Positions 41,516 through 51,546 of a DNA stretch of 64,000 nt are shown piece after piece. Origin of the DNA: Liopterus haemorrhoidalis (taxonomy: Eukaryota > Arthropoda > Insecta > Coleoptera > Dytiscidae). The position numbers and the translations under genes were made by a program. Where the stretch lies: NCBI GenBank assembly GCA_963971575.1, contig OZ020612.1, forward strand, positions 65,656,869 to 65,720,868. The letters run 5' to 3'. The number at the start of each line of letters is the position of its first letter. Within the stretch, counting starts at the first letter, position 1. The notes beneath the pieces are model-generated. The model did not search any database, was not told the origin of the DNA, and was given only the letters and a program-made list of their open reading frames with translations.

Positions 41516-42474
41516 TAATAGGGGATACGCATAAAATTTGTATTTCCTTAAAACTACATTATTTTGATATGTTAATGTTAGTTATGTCACCTAACAAAAC
41601 AAAAATCACATTTTAATTAACATTATAGCCAAATTTTTTAATTAAAATATTGTAAATTTGAAATATTCCGAGCACGGGGCGAAGGTTGCCGAGTAGAAAC
41701 GACTGAGTATGACGTCAAACGATAGGGTTTTCACATCACAGATACAGACAGCTACAACATAATCTTCACACGTGTGTGTATTGTATTGTTCGAGAGTTTT
41801 GTATTTGTTTTTAAACAATTTTTCACGTATTTACTATTAAAATGGCAGATAAAGATTTTGTTAGGGCTCAGAGTGATAATTTACCCAACATTGATGCATT
41901 TATGCACACAACATAAAGTTTACTTTTTTCTGAAATATCGGTTTTATTTCGCCTCATAGTTTTCAGCCACAAATTTCGCCTTTTCTGTTGTTTTTCGCCA
42001 TTAGGTAATGATATAAATAGTTTTTTTGGATTTCTAGTTGAACTAATTGTGCACATCGGTACTGAACAATATTTTCGATAATGTTTCGAAGTATTGGGGC
42101 CTGGATATTCCATATTTTAATATAAAATTTAATTCGGTAAACATGTATAAATTGTTTTTATAGAATTAAACTTTATTTTAATTAAAATCACTCTCCTTTA
42201 CATAACCTATAAAAGTTACACAAACAAATAATTCACAACAGACTATGTTCGCTGCATAAACAACCGTTCGCTGGATTGGCTGTAGTCTCATGCGTCAGTT
42301 AGAAAGGATTATGACGTCACACGTCGTTTTCGCGCGCTACATACATTTTTGATTTTTTAAAGCCTTCAAATTAAAAAAAAAAAAATTAAAAACTGTTTTT
42401 TATGTTTATATACAACAAGAGGAATATAATAAAAAAATAAAAAAAAATCATGCCTATCCCCTATTGTAAATAAC
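41516..42474. mobile_element. TIR element with a THAP fragment, inserted in a mariner 5' region
   Basis: The left end TAGGGGATACGCATAAAATT pairs with the right end AAATCATGCCTATCCCCTA. The junctions are compatible with a TA target (TA|GGGGATA...TATCCCC|TA). Length ~960 bp. TGACGTCA-like motifs (ATGACGTCAAACG, ATGACGTCACACG) lie at 41709 and 42311. It carries a THAP-like coding fragment on the minus strand but no catalytic domain. Confidence 0.7.
41868..42113 (-). pseudogene. THAP-type zinc finger fragment
   Basis: The minus strand reads YCSVPMCTISSTRNPKKLFI, SLPNGEKQQKRRNLWLKTMR, RNKTDISEKSKLYVVC. The first Cys pair (C-x3-C), the conserved Pro (SLPNG), Trp (LWLK) and RR...D..S..S.LYV match the THAP module; the last Cys-x2-His appears to be lost by a small indel. 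THAP domains bind DNA in P-element-type transposases and in host regulators derived from them. Whether this came from a P-like transposase cannot be told. Confidence 0.6.
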
Positions 42475-42640
42475 TCTAGGAAACACAGATCGCAGCGACA
42501 CCACTAAGCACTCGTTGGAAAGGTGACAGTTCGAGCGTTACTTTGAGTGTCTAAACATAAAAATTTGTGCAGTGGTTGGAAAGTTGTTTGCGTTTGAAAA
42601 TGGAGAAAAGTAATGATGAAATAAAAATTTGGATTTTTTC
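42475..42640 (+). pseudogene. mariner 5' UTR and start of transposase ORF
   Basis: After GTAAATAACTCTAGGAAACA the segment runs to ATGGAGAAAAGTAATGATGA (MEKSNDEIKIW), the first codons of a transposase. It is cut at 42640 by a family A terminus. With 41490-41515 it forms the left end of one mariner. Confidence 0.5.
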
Positions 42641-42736
42641 AGCCGTTTGGCCAAAATTTCTACTGAACATACAGACGAAGAGACAGACAGAGTGACGTTA
42701 AAGGGTTTTTTGGTCATAATTCCGAACCCTAAAAAG
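42641..42736 (-). repeat. Family A start fragment
   Basis: CAGCCGTTTGGCCAAAATTT, CATACAGACGAAGAGACAGA, then AAGGGTTTTTTGGTCATAAT and CCGAACCCTAAAAA. Only the outer ~95 bp of the element are present. Confidence 0.65.
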
Positions 42737-42846
42737 GTAAACCAAAGGTTTTAATGTTAGTGTTATTACAGTACCTTGCGAGTTTGGCCTTAGGTAACTC
42801 ATTGCAGCAACAAAGTGGCAAAATTGAAACCAACCTTATTAGGTAA

Positions 42847-43727
42847 GCCTAGATTAGGGGTCGGCAACCTGCGGCTCCGGAGTCGCATGCGGCTATTTCA
42901 TAAAATTTTGTGGGTCTTTGAAAATTGGCTGCTTTTTATTTTAATATAATTAATTTTTTAATTTTCTGCCTGTAAAAAGGGAATTCTGCATATTTCTTTT
43001 TAGAAGATGTAATTTGTTTCGAAAAAAAGTTATCTGTATTTGTGAATGATTTACGTGAAAAATCATTTTTATATTTTATTAATTTACAAAACCATAAGGA
43101 CTATAACAACGATATTAATTCAAAATAATTTGCATACTATTGTTAACATGCAAGAAGCTTTTGGAGAAAGATTGAAAGAGTTTAGAAAATATAAAGCTAC
43201 ACTAGCTTTTTTCAGAAAACCAATTGAAACGAAATTCACAATCTTGTAGAACAAAATGTAGATAAAATTGTTTTCGAAGCTTGGAACCGTCTTCCAGAAT
43301 CGTTCATTCATTTAAAAAATTATGCTTTTGGACTAGTGACAATTTTCGGATCCACACATTACTGTGAGCAAGTCTTTTCACACATGAAATTAATAGAGTC
43401 AGTTAAGAAGTAATCTTACTGACTTGAAACTAAAGTGCTGCCTTAAGTTAAAGATTACTGAATATTCACCAAATATAAATTCTTATCTAAGTCATTAAAA
43501 AATTATTATATTGTAATATACTGGCAAGTGCAATAGGTATCGCAAACTAAATGTATAAGTAAATATTAATTTATTGTAATACTTGATTATTTTAAAACAA
43601 ATAAACAATTTTTACGTTTTTTTCTTAAATATAGCATATATTTTTTAGCGGGCCATGTTATTGTTTCTTTTTTTTAATATAGATTTGGCTCTTTGTCACC
43701 GAAAAGTTGCCGACCTCTGGCCTAGAT
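42847..43727. mobile_element. hAT element, internally deleted, perfect 8-bp duplication
   Basis: The element is 42855-43719 (865 bp). It begins TAGGGGTCGGCAACCTGCGG and ends GAAAAGTTGCCGACCTCTG. GCCTAGAT is exact on both sides (42847-42854, 43720-43727). It still carries the transposase C-terminus in plus orientation. Confidence 0.95.
43150..43420 (+). pseudogene. hAT transposase C-terminal fragment
   Basis: The plus strand reads MQEAFGERLKEFRKYKATLA, FFRKPIETKF, then after one frame change VDKIVFEAWNRLPESFIHLK, NYAFGLVTIFGSTHYCEQVF, SHMKLIESVKK. The end matches hAT proteins related to GTF2IRD2 and EPM2AIP1 (LK..A..L..IFGSTY.CEQ.FS.M...KS). The core and BED finger are deleted. Confidence 0.8.
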
Positions 43728-44366
43728 AGTTAGTTCTGTTGACAACAACAACTTTTTGATGTATTGTAATCTGACATCTAGAAGGAATTTAATTATATTT
43801 TTATGTCTTGTTTTGCGTTTTCTTACATTTTATATTCACTAATAAAAAAATGTCTCTTCAATGTCTTGAAAAATGTCGAACCATTGTCTATTAGATTAGT
43901 AGGACATAATACTTGCCCATCGTTTTTAATCAACTTTTTGTTATAAATTTTGTGTTTGTATTCATATGTTAAATATATTCCTAGGAAAGAATTAACCATT
44001 AATTTCACAGTAATTTTTAAAACCGGAAATTTTAAAACATTTCATTGAAACATGAAACGAGTACATTTGATATAAATTACTCGCTTCAAATACGATTGAT
44101 AACGCCAAGTTACAAATGATTCATACAGCTGAAATTATGACATTTCATTTATTTCACTGAAAAACACACATTTTTACAATTACCTATCAAAAGGGAGAAA
44201 TTTTTGAATTATTATAATTAGATTTTTTCGCTGACATTGAATTCTCGTGACGGAAAAAAACTATCGACCTCAATCAAACTATGGTCTGCCCAATACTTTT
44301 ATATGACTCCGAAAATTAGACTCTAACAAAATGAGATCGACAACACTTCTTATTTTTAAGGCTCAT
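43728..44366. other. No recognised gene
   Basis: No reading frame or repeat end could be supported. Confidence 0.4.
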
Positions 44367-44631
44367 TTAGGCCCGGTTTTTCCACCTTCAGATAAAGTTC
44401 CAGGTAACTATCTGACAGATAAGGTTATTTGTAACTTCATCTGCTGAGTAAATGTCATCCCTTCTTTCTATACAAATGTATCTATCGGATAGTTATCTAA
44501 CAGATAATGAGACTGACGTATTGAATTCACTGACTGGTATTGACATTTATTCAGCAGATGAAGTTACAAATAACCTTATCTGTCAGATAGTTACCTGGAA
44601 CTTTATCTGAAGGTGGAAAGATCGGGCCTTA
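44367..44631. mobile_element. Fold-back MITE with TTA duplication (Tourist/Harbinger-like)
   Basis: The element is 44370-44628 (259 bp). The arms of about 90 bp are nearly perfect: GGCCCGGTTTTTCCACCTTC, GATAAAGTTCCAGGTAACTA, TGACAGATAAGGTTATTTGT and their inverse. TTA flanks both sides. Almost the whole element can fold into one hairpin. Confidence 0.9.
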
Positions 44632-44734
44632 GACATCCAAATTAATCTCTAATCTATTTTTTAATTTATTTGAAATATTTTTAAAACACAGAGTACAGAT
44701 ATTTTTTTCTTTGGGCGGGCTCACGTTCAATTAG

Positions 44735-45400
44735 GAATAATAATAATAATATAAATTTATTGACCATATTACAATACAAATTTGTTTCTAGTCAGTCAAA
44801 AACATTAGGACATTTTAAGTAAAATAAAAATATACTATTTAATATAAATCACAGCTACTAATTAACTAGAAAGATTATCACATGAAATAGAATTGAAACT
44901 GAGGTACATATATAATAGTTTCATTCAATATGGAGATCAAAATCATCTATTGTATAGACAGGATTTGAAATTCATATATCTCTTACAGAGCTCTTGAAAC
45001 TCCGTACAGGTAGATTTTTGAGATTCTCTGGTAGTCTATTAAAACATAGAGAAGAATAGTAATTTTTTTGTTTTATTGATACGGCAAAATTTGGGAATTA
45101 CATTATTTTTGTGTCTGGTGTCGTGAGTGTGATATACAGAATGGGAAACGAATTTGTCTTTATTATTGTAGGTATAGAGGATACATAGGTAAATGAATAG
45201 GTTAGGTAGGGTCATGATCTTTAGAGTTATAAAAGAGCGTCTACAATCCTCTCTGTAAGATTTACCATCAATAACTCTTATAGCTCTACGTTGAAGGGAA
45301 AAGATTCTTCCAGCAGCTGAAGAGTGTCCCCAAGCTAGAAGATCAGATTATATGCGATTGGAAGAGTGAAAAGAATATTGATTTTAATATTTCTAGATTA
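44735..45400 (-). pseudogene. CR1/jockey-like ORF2 C-terminus with (ATT)n tail
   Basis: Not visible as a long ORF. The minus strand reads LLAWGHSSAAGRIFSLQRRA, IRVIDGKSYREDCRRSFITL, KIMTLPNLFIYLCILYTYNN, HTHDTRHKNNVIPKFCRINK, then stops and LPENLKNLPVRSF-like residues in another frame. This parallels LVWGHSPAAESIFALQRRAI at 8.9 kb. It ends in (ATT)n read on the minus strand (44738-44753). The upstream RT core is absent. Confidence 0.85.
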
Positions 45401-46965
45401 GGAGACAAATGTGTCCTTTAAAAACGGGTTTTTGAGTGCTGGGGGGGGGGGGGTAGGCCCGTGACTCCCCTCTGGGTGTGCACCTGACTCGATATAAAAA
45501 TCAATATTAAGTGACTTTAATTACAAACAGTCACTTCAAATTTAATATATTTCTTTTACTTAAGAACATCGAATTCAGAGAGATCTTGTTTCAAAATTTA
45601 ATTGAAAGATTTTTTTGCTCGGGATTTCTTACACAAAAAATGTAAGAGGAAAGGAATTTAAATTAAAAATGAAGAGAAATTGCAGATTCCGTCTAACTGC
45701 ATCTCAAAGTTTATTTCTTATTCCTAACTATTGTGGGATTATTATGTCTGCAAACTTTTAAATAAAATATTGTTACAATTATGATATAATTGTATTCTAA
45801 TGTCCCAATTCCTTGAACGGCCTTTATGCTGTGTAGGTTATGGTTGCTGACGTACGGTTTTGGGCATTAAAGAATGTGCAGAGTGTTGCGTGTTTGTCAA
45901 CATAAGTTTTGAACTACATTATAATGTATTGATAAACATTGTGATGACTTTGGTCTTTAATTGCTGCCAACAATTACACAAATGAATAATGCTTCCAAAA
46001 CAATTGACTTAGTACTCCAGTTCAATGCGTTATCCACACACATTACCAATCGTCACGTTACCATGATAATTCGAGCTGCCAGTGCTTACAACACACAGTA
46101 TATCATAAACTTGCAGACGAATTACTTGTTTTACTCATGATGCACGGCAGTAGTGAGGCTTTTTAATCAAAAATCAAGAAAATTTAGAGATAGCGAGAAT
46201 GAAAAATATCATAATACAGATATTTATGATATTTTTAGCTCTGGTATGTTTAAATTATCTTAATTTTGGGGGTGCTGCAGTTCTTATGATCCTCTTAAAA
46301 TTTTCAAAGCAATCATGACTGTCATTTTCAACAATGACAAAATTATATTATTAGTGAAACTTGACAGTTTCGTTTAAGAATGTATTGTTGATTAATATTG
46401 ATTTTTCTGTTTGAATCATCTTTATCAAAAACTTTTTAATTTTAATGATTAAACATCTTGTAATTTGTTTTGTAAAATATAAAATTTAACAATCTCCTTT
46501 TCAACTGTTAATTATAAAACAAAAGTTACAATGTAACCTTCAAATATTTGAGGAAAATTTACTCGTAAATGCGGGCGAAGAGAAAACAGCGTTTTATTCT
46601 TATCTAAATGTAGATGGTTACGGTTAAAAATGGTAAATAATCGTTACAGAAAACTCTCGACCTTACAACTGAACAAACCGAAGTTTTAATGAAATAATAA
46701 GGAATTCACATACCGTAAAACAGTGGTTCTTTAACTTTTATACTTACTTTTATGGTATATTAATTCAACATCAGTTAGTATGAAAAATAATTACAGAATG
46801 GCCTTCTTTTTTTGGTGCTTCACTAATAAATACAACGATTATAAATTATAACGGTTATGTTGCCCAAAATTTGGACTTTATCAGGAATTTTCGCAAAAAA
46901 ATATGTAAAAAAAAATCGTCTTATTTCCGATAGTTTATAACATTATTAGCCATTCAAGGTGTTTA
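45401..46965. other. Long stretch without a recognised gene
   Basis: A G-run at 45442 and hAT-like CAGTGGTTCTTTAACTTTTA at 46722 are the only recognisable parts; the rest shows no coding signal. A matching hAT end (AAGAAGCACTG) is at 47862-47872, but the flanks do not form a duplication. Confidence 0.4.
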
Positions 46966-47357
46966 TAGTCTATTTCAGACAGAGCGATAGTAATAAATCT
47001 GTCTGGCAGTTACCAGTGGCGTGCACATTTTAAACACGTTTAAATTGGTTTTGTGTATTTCTATATTACTATTTATCATTTTATTAAAGGCACGCCTGTG
47101 ATCATATTTATCATATCATTAAACTCACGCCTGTGACCATATTTTTCTTCAAAATTTTAGGGTAATTTTTTTATGATCTATTGTGTTTAACCCTAGTTCG
47201 TATTCCCATATAAGATGTGCGGCACACTCGGTTGTTTTTAACAATATTTCCTTTCGAACTATTCATATTTTGTGTGCCGCTTCTGTGTGAAAAAACAATA
47301 ACTTTTTACAAATAATAAATTTTATTACTATCGTTCTTTCTGAGATAGACTATAGTA
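46966..47357. mobile_element. TIR MITE (TA target) with a nested hAT-type start
   Basis: The left end TAGTCTATTTCAGACAGAGC, GATAGTAATAAA pairs with the right end TTTATTACTATCGTTCTTTC, TGAGATAGACTA. TA is present at both sides. Inside, CAGTGGCGTGCACATTTTAA (47015) is a hAT-type start without its partner. The right edge abuts family A copy 3 at GTAAGTGA. Confidence 0.75.
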
Positions 47358-47827
47358 AGTGAATGATGATTATTTGGGATGCCAAAACAAATTTTATGTT
47401 AAAATATTTTTTTTGTTAATTTTAATTCGAATGCCTAATTTTTCTTTAGGTTTCTAAATATGTGCAGTATTTTTTTTTATATAACAAGGTTCATTAAGAT
47501 TTTGAAAATTGCGCCTATGGCTTCCATTGGTTGTTTTAAGTCATAACCCCGACCCTCTGATTTCGTGTTCAATTTGAACGTTTTCCACTGATTATTAAAT
47601 TTACGCTTTTAAAAATTAAATGCAACATTTGCCCAAATATAACTAGAAAGTTGAAAAAATAATTTAAACAAAATAAAAATACAAAAAAAAATTGCCTTGA
47701 GAGCGGAGCGAACCTTAGTTTGCAAATTAGAACGCGAGCATCCTAGCCATTATACTATCAAAGCATGCTGATTTATTGTCTTAGATAAGTAATTAAATAT
47801 TTTAGGTGGTCAAGCAAAAAACACACA
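47357..47827 (-). mobile_element. Family A repeat, copy 3 (3' half)
   Basis: It follows copy 1 closely: GATGATTATTTGGGATGCCA, ATATGTGCAGTATTTTTTTT, GCCTATGGCTTCCATTGGTT, GCAACATTTGCCCAAATATA, then a tRNA-like module and GGTCAAGCAAAAAACACA. It is cut at 47827 by a hAT-type fragment. Confidence 0.8.
47692..47768 (-). other. tRNA-like module in family A copy 3
   Basis: The minus strand reads GATAGTATAATGGCTAGGAT (A box) and AACTAAGGTTCGCTCCGCTC (B-box-like GGTTCG). It is related to the copy 1 module over TTCTAATTTGCAAACTA. Confidence 0.5.
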
Positions 47828-47872
47828 CCACGGCCCCCTAGGGGGCCGCGGCCCACCACTTTAAGAAGCACT
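47828..47872 (-). mobile_element. Solo hAT terminus
   Basis: CACGGCCCCCTAGGGGGCCG, CGGCCCACCACTTTAAGAAG, CACTG; in reverse it is CAGTGCTTCTTAAAGTGGTG. It lies between family A copies 3 and 4. Confidence 0.6.
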
Positions 47873-47882
47873 GGCTTAAATC

Positions 47883-48726
47883 ATAAGCCTCGCCCTCTGA
47901 TACCTTCAAATATAGAATTAAATTATAATTTCAACACTTCCCACTGGTTATTAAATTTACGCTTTTAAAACTTAAATGCAACATTTACCAAAATATAACT
48001 AGAATTTTGACAAAATAATTTAAACAAAATAAAAATGCAAAAAAAAACTGAAAAAATAAAAATTGACGGGATTCGAACACAGTGTCTTACAGTAGTTTCA
48101 ACTCACTAAGCGAGAACGCTGCCACTGTGCTATACAGGATCACTCGTTTACTATGTTAAATAGCGGATTAAATATATTACATATTTTACTTAAAAACACA
48201 AAAAACACGCGTTATTTTCCGAAAACATAAGCTGATCAAAAATTCCTGTTGTACTATTCCGGTTCTCACAAATGTACATTACTTAGAATTTTTTCAGATT
48301 TTTAGTTTAAACCATCTGGGCTACAGGGTGTGGGACAAAAAAATTTTTGCACAATTTTGGCAAACATCGGGTCTAAATAATATTGCAAAAATAAAATTTT
48401 GATCGTTAATCCACGTACTAAGGCTTTCACTTGATACCCTACTCGAATTTAAAAAAATATTTTTTTTTTCGATGAGCATATATTTGTTTATATTTTTATG
48501 GGGATATGTTTTTCAGATGTTTTAGTATTTTTCCTATGTGTGGGTCAAAGAGTTGTATAAGCATGCCAAATTTCAATCCTCTAGGTTTAGCAGTTTGGCT
48601 ACAATTTTTACCGGACAGACAGACAGACAGACAGAAAGACAGACAGACAGACAGAAAGACAGACAGATAGACGACAAAATGACGGTATAAGGGTTTTTTG
48701 GTCATACCTACAAAATCCTAAAAAAT
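47883..48726 (-). mobile_element. Family A repeat, copy 4 (3' end missing)
   Basis: Plus-strand order: CTCGCCCTCTGATACCTTCA, TTTCAACACTTCCCACTGGT, tRNA-like module, CTGATCAAAAATTCCTGTTG, ACCATCTGGGCTACAGGGTG, TCGTTAATCCACGTACTAAG, AGCATGCCAAATTTCAATCC, (GACA)n with GAAA interruptions, CATACCTACAAAATCCTAAA. The palindrome end is lost at the hAT fragment. Confidence 0.8.
48062..48144 (-). other. tRNA-like module in family A copy 4
   Basis: The minus strand reads TGTATAGCACAGTGGCAGCG, TTCTCGC, a long variable part, and CACTGTGTTCGAATCCCGTC, which contains a perfect Pol III B-box core (GTTCGAATCC). It is the most tRNA-like of the six, yet unrelated in its middle to copies 1, 3 and 5. Confidence 0.6.
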
Positions 48727-49506
48727 TAAAAGAATTTATTTTTTAAAAACGTGTTTGTTGCCAAGTTCCCTCAATTTTAGATTGTTATTACTTTCAATTA
48801 CTGTAGTAAATATAATTAAAATTCTGATTGGTTAAATTAATAATTAACCAGCAATTTCACCAATATATTTGAGAAACCCTTGAACTTCTCAAGTTTAATG
48901 GTTTTGAAATTTAATTGGAACTAAACATTGATACTAAAAATTTGAGAGCAATCAGTACTTGATGATACAAATAGTAGAAACCAATAAGACTTTTGTGTTT
49001 GCTAGTGCAATGCACGTTCAATGTTAAATTACAATTAGCATTTCTTTGAGTTGTCCAACGCTTAAGCCCTCGTATCCAAGATGAGGGTACAAGTATCTTT
49101 TCATTAGGTTACCATGGCGACCGTGTCTAACTAGAGGTAGCAAAACACGATTGCAATTCACCTAGACGCACGGAAGGTGTAAAATTAGTTTCAAATATAT
49201 AACAAAGAATACTTTCTCTCATTTTGGGTTTGAGTTTAAATTATCTGTTGGATTGATATTTGACTTCACTCACACAATTTCTTCACATTCCTCTGTTGAA
49301 TGTCAGGTGTTTCCAAGTATCTTAAACAACAAACTTGCTAACAGGGTCAGATACCCATGCACAAACTTTCATAAGACTGCCCTCTACTAAGAGGATTATA
49401 CTAGAGCCAAAGTTGCAACTTTGACAATAGCGAAAGCCGAAAATGCAGTCGTTGAAAATTTAAGTTACGTAAAACAAAAAACAATGTTATCTTTCAATAT
49501 CTTATG
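48727..49506. other. No recognised gene
   Basis: No coding signal or transposon ends could be supported between family A copy 4 and the mariner TIR at 49509. Confidence 0.4.
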
Positions 49507-49689
49507 TACGAGGGTTACCTTTTATGTTTTTACAAACGACCACTAGATGGCAATATTGAAATGTGTCATTACTATATTCGTAAAATTTGACACTTGTTAT
49601 TGTGAAATCAGTGGCAGCTAAATAATATAAATTGGCCTAGTAGTTTGTTGAAAGTGAGCGTTAAAAAAAAAGTTTGTGAAAAAATTGAT

Positions 49690-49812
49690 ATTACTCGTGA
49701 AGGTTTTCGTTGGATGATTTTTTACGATTTTAGTAAAGGCCTAACTCAACAATAATGCTTAGATTCGCTTCGTTCAACTTTTGGTAATGAAGCACTATCA
49801 GAAAAGACTGTT
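49690..49812 (+). pseudogene. mariner transposase N-terminus, left arm
   Basis: Reads IDITREGFRWMIFYDFSKGL, TQQ, stop, LDSLRSTFGNEALSEKTVY: the mariner N-terminal HTH. The start ATG has become ATT and a Cys codon near 49757 is a stop. It breaks at GACTGTTTA, where family A copy 5 begins. Confidence 0.85.
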
Positions 49813-49813
49813 T

Positions 49814-50737
49814 ATTTTCACATTTTTCAGGGTTTCGCAGGTATTTAGTAACTGAGTGATGATTATTTGCAAAAACCATTATTAAGTTTCTAAATATGTG
49901 CAGTATTTTTTTATATAGCAAGGTTCATTAAGATTTTGAAAATTGCGCCTATGGCTTCCATTGGTTCATAAACCCCGCCCTCTGATTTCGTATACATTCA
50001 AACATAGAATTAAATTATAATTTCAACACTTCCCACTGATTATTAAATTTACGCTTTAAAAAATTAAATGCAACATTTACTAAAATATAACTAGAATTTT
50101 GACAAAATACTTTAAACAAAATAAAAATGCAAAAAAAACAGTTAAAAAAAATTAAAATTGACAGGAATCGAACTCTAGTTAGCAAATTACAAAGTAACGA
50201 CACAACGCACTACGCTATGAGCACTTACTTATCTACCGTGTTACATAGCGAATTAAATATTTAACATATTTTTGTTAAAAACACAAAAAATTCGTTATTT
50301 TCCGAAAACATAACCTTATCAAAAATTCCTGTTGTACTATTCCGGTTAACTACTTAGAATTTTTTCAGATTTCTAGTTTTAACCATCTGGGCTACAGGGT
50401 GTGGGACAAAAAAATTTTTGCACAATTTTGGCAAAAATCGCGTCAAATTAATTTATTTTGCAAAAATAAAATTTTGATCGTTAATCCACGTACTAAGGGC
50501 TTTCATTGATACCCTACTAATTTTTTTCGATGAGCACATATTTGTTTATATTTTTAGGGGAATGTGTTTTTTAGATGTTTTAGTATTTTTCCTGCGGGTC
50601 AAATAGTTGTATAAGCATGTCAAATTTCAACTCTCTAGGTTTAGCCGTTTGGCTACAATTTTTACCGAACAGACAGCCAGCCAAACGACAAAATGACGGT
50701 ATAAGGGTTTTTTGGTCATACCTACAAAACCCTAAAA
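49814..50737 (-). mobile_element. Family A repeat, copy 5
   Basis: It begins (plus-strand order) TTTTCACATTTTTCAGGGTT, TCGCAGGTATTTAGTAAC and ends CATACCTACAAAACCCTAAA. It has lost the outer half of the palindrome. It carries a tRNA-like module and only a short GACAGCC remnant of the microsatellite. It separates two mariner N-termini. Confidence 0.8.
50158..50226 (-). other. tRNA-like module in family A copy 5
   Basis: The minus strand reads TGCTCATAGCGTAGTGCGTT, GTGTCGTTAC and CTAGAGTTCGATTCCTGTC, with a good B box (AGTTCGATTCC). Its middle (TGTAATTTGCTAACTA) is distantly like copies 1 and 3. Confidence 0.55.
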
Positions 50738-51110
50738 ATGGATATTACTGGTGTAGGTTTTCGTTGGATGATTTTTTATTTTAGTAAAGGCCTAACTCAA
50801 CAACAATGCATAGATTCGCATCGTTCAACTTTTGGTAATGAAGCACTATCAGAAAATACTGTTTACAATTGGTTTGCAGAATTTCGTCGTGGTCGTGCGT
50901 CCGTCAGTGATGAATCTCGTGAAGGTCGACCAAAATCAGTTGTGATTCAAAAAAACATCGATGTTGTGCGCAAAATCATTGAAGGAGATCGGCATGTGAC
51001 TTGCCGTGAGATAGAGGTATCCTTTGGCATATCGCAGACTGCAATACATTCAATTTTGCATGAACATTTAGCTGTGAAATAGATCTGTTCCTGATGGATC
51101 ACAACCGAAT
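50738..51110 (+). pseudogene. mariner transposase N-terminal half
   Basis: Starts at ATG 50738: MDITGVGFRWMIFYFSKGLT, QQQCIDSHRSTFGNEALSEN, TVYNWFAEFRRGRASVSDES, REGRPKSVVIQKNIDVVRKI, TCREIEVSFGISQTAIHSIL, HEHLAVK, stop, ICS. It contains both HTH motifs and the GRP linker, but no catalytic domain. One Asp codon is deleted (FYFSKG for FYDFSKG). It starts immediately after family A copy 5. Confidence 0.9.
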
Positions 51111-51487
51111 CACAACCGATTTTGATCAACCTTCACGAGATTCATCACTGACGGACGCACGATCACGACGAAATTCTGCAATCCAGTTATAAACAGTCTT
51201 TTCTGATGGTGCTTTATTACCAAAAGTTGAACGAAGCGAATCTATGCACTGTTGTTGAGTTAGGCCTTTACTAAAATCGTAAAAAATCATCCTACGAAAA
51301 CCTTCACGAGTAATATCCATTTTTTCACAAACTTTTTTTTTTAAACTGTCAACAAACTACTCGGTTAATTTATAAGGTGCCACTGATTTCATAATAACAA
51401 ATATAAAATTTTACGAATATAGTAATGACACATTTCAATATTGCCATCTAGTCGTCGTTTGTAAAAACATAAAAACTAACCCTCGTA
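51111..51487 (-). pseudogene. mariner transposase N-terminus and 5' TIR, right arm
   Basis: On the minus strand from ATG 51320: MDITREGFRRMIFYDFSKGL, TQQQCIDSLRSTFGNKAPSE, KTVYNWIAEFRRDRASVSDE, SREG, ending near 51128 where it meets the other transposase half tail to tail (both break at ESREG / TTDFDQ). The 5' UTR and TIR follow to 51485. Frame and ATG are intact in this arm. Confidence 0.9.
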
Positions 51488-51493
51488 GTCATT

Positions 51494-51546
51494 AAATACC
51501 TAGAAAATCCTGAAATGTGTGAAAATTTACTCTTCACATCAATTTT
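51494..51546 (+). repeat. Family A palindrome terminus (solo)
   Basis: AATACCTAGAAAATCCTGAA, ATGTGTGAAAATTTACTCTT, CACATCAATTTT: a decayed 3' terminus directly after the mariner, without a body. Confidence 0.6.

Larger units (their letters stand above)
49507..51487. mobile_element. mariner with two inverted 5' ends, flanked by TA
   Basis: The left end CGAGGGTTACCTTTTATGTT, TTTACAAACGACCACTAGAT (49509) has its inverse at the right end (ATCTAGTCGTCGTTTGTAAA, AACTAACCCTCG, to 51485). Both are the 5' TIR and 5' UTR followed by the start of the transposase, so no 3' end exists. TA lies on both outer sides. The inner part holds a family A copy and a third transposase start. The outer arms are ~300-370 bp inverted copies. 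Confidence 0.8.

Noticed and set aside
46722..47872. A hAT element from CAGTGGTTCTTTAAC to AAGAAGCACTG enclosing a MITE and a family A copy
   Set aside because: The ends are of a similar type, but flanks CCGTAAAA and GCTTAAAT do not form a convincing duplication. It remains possible.
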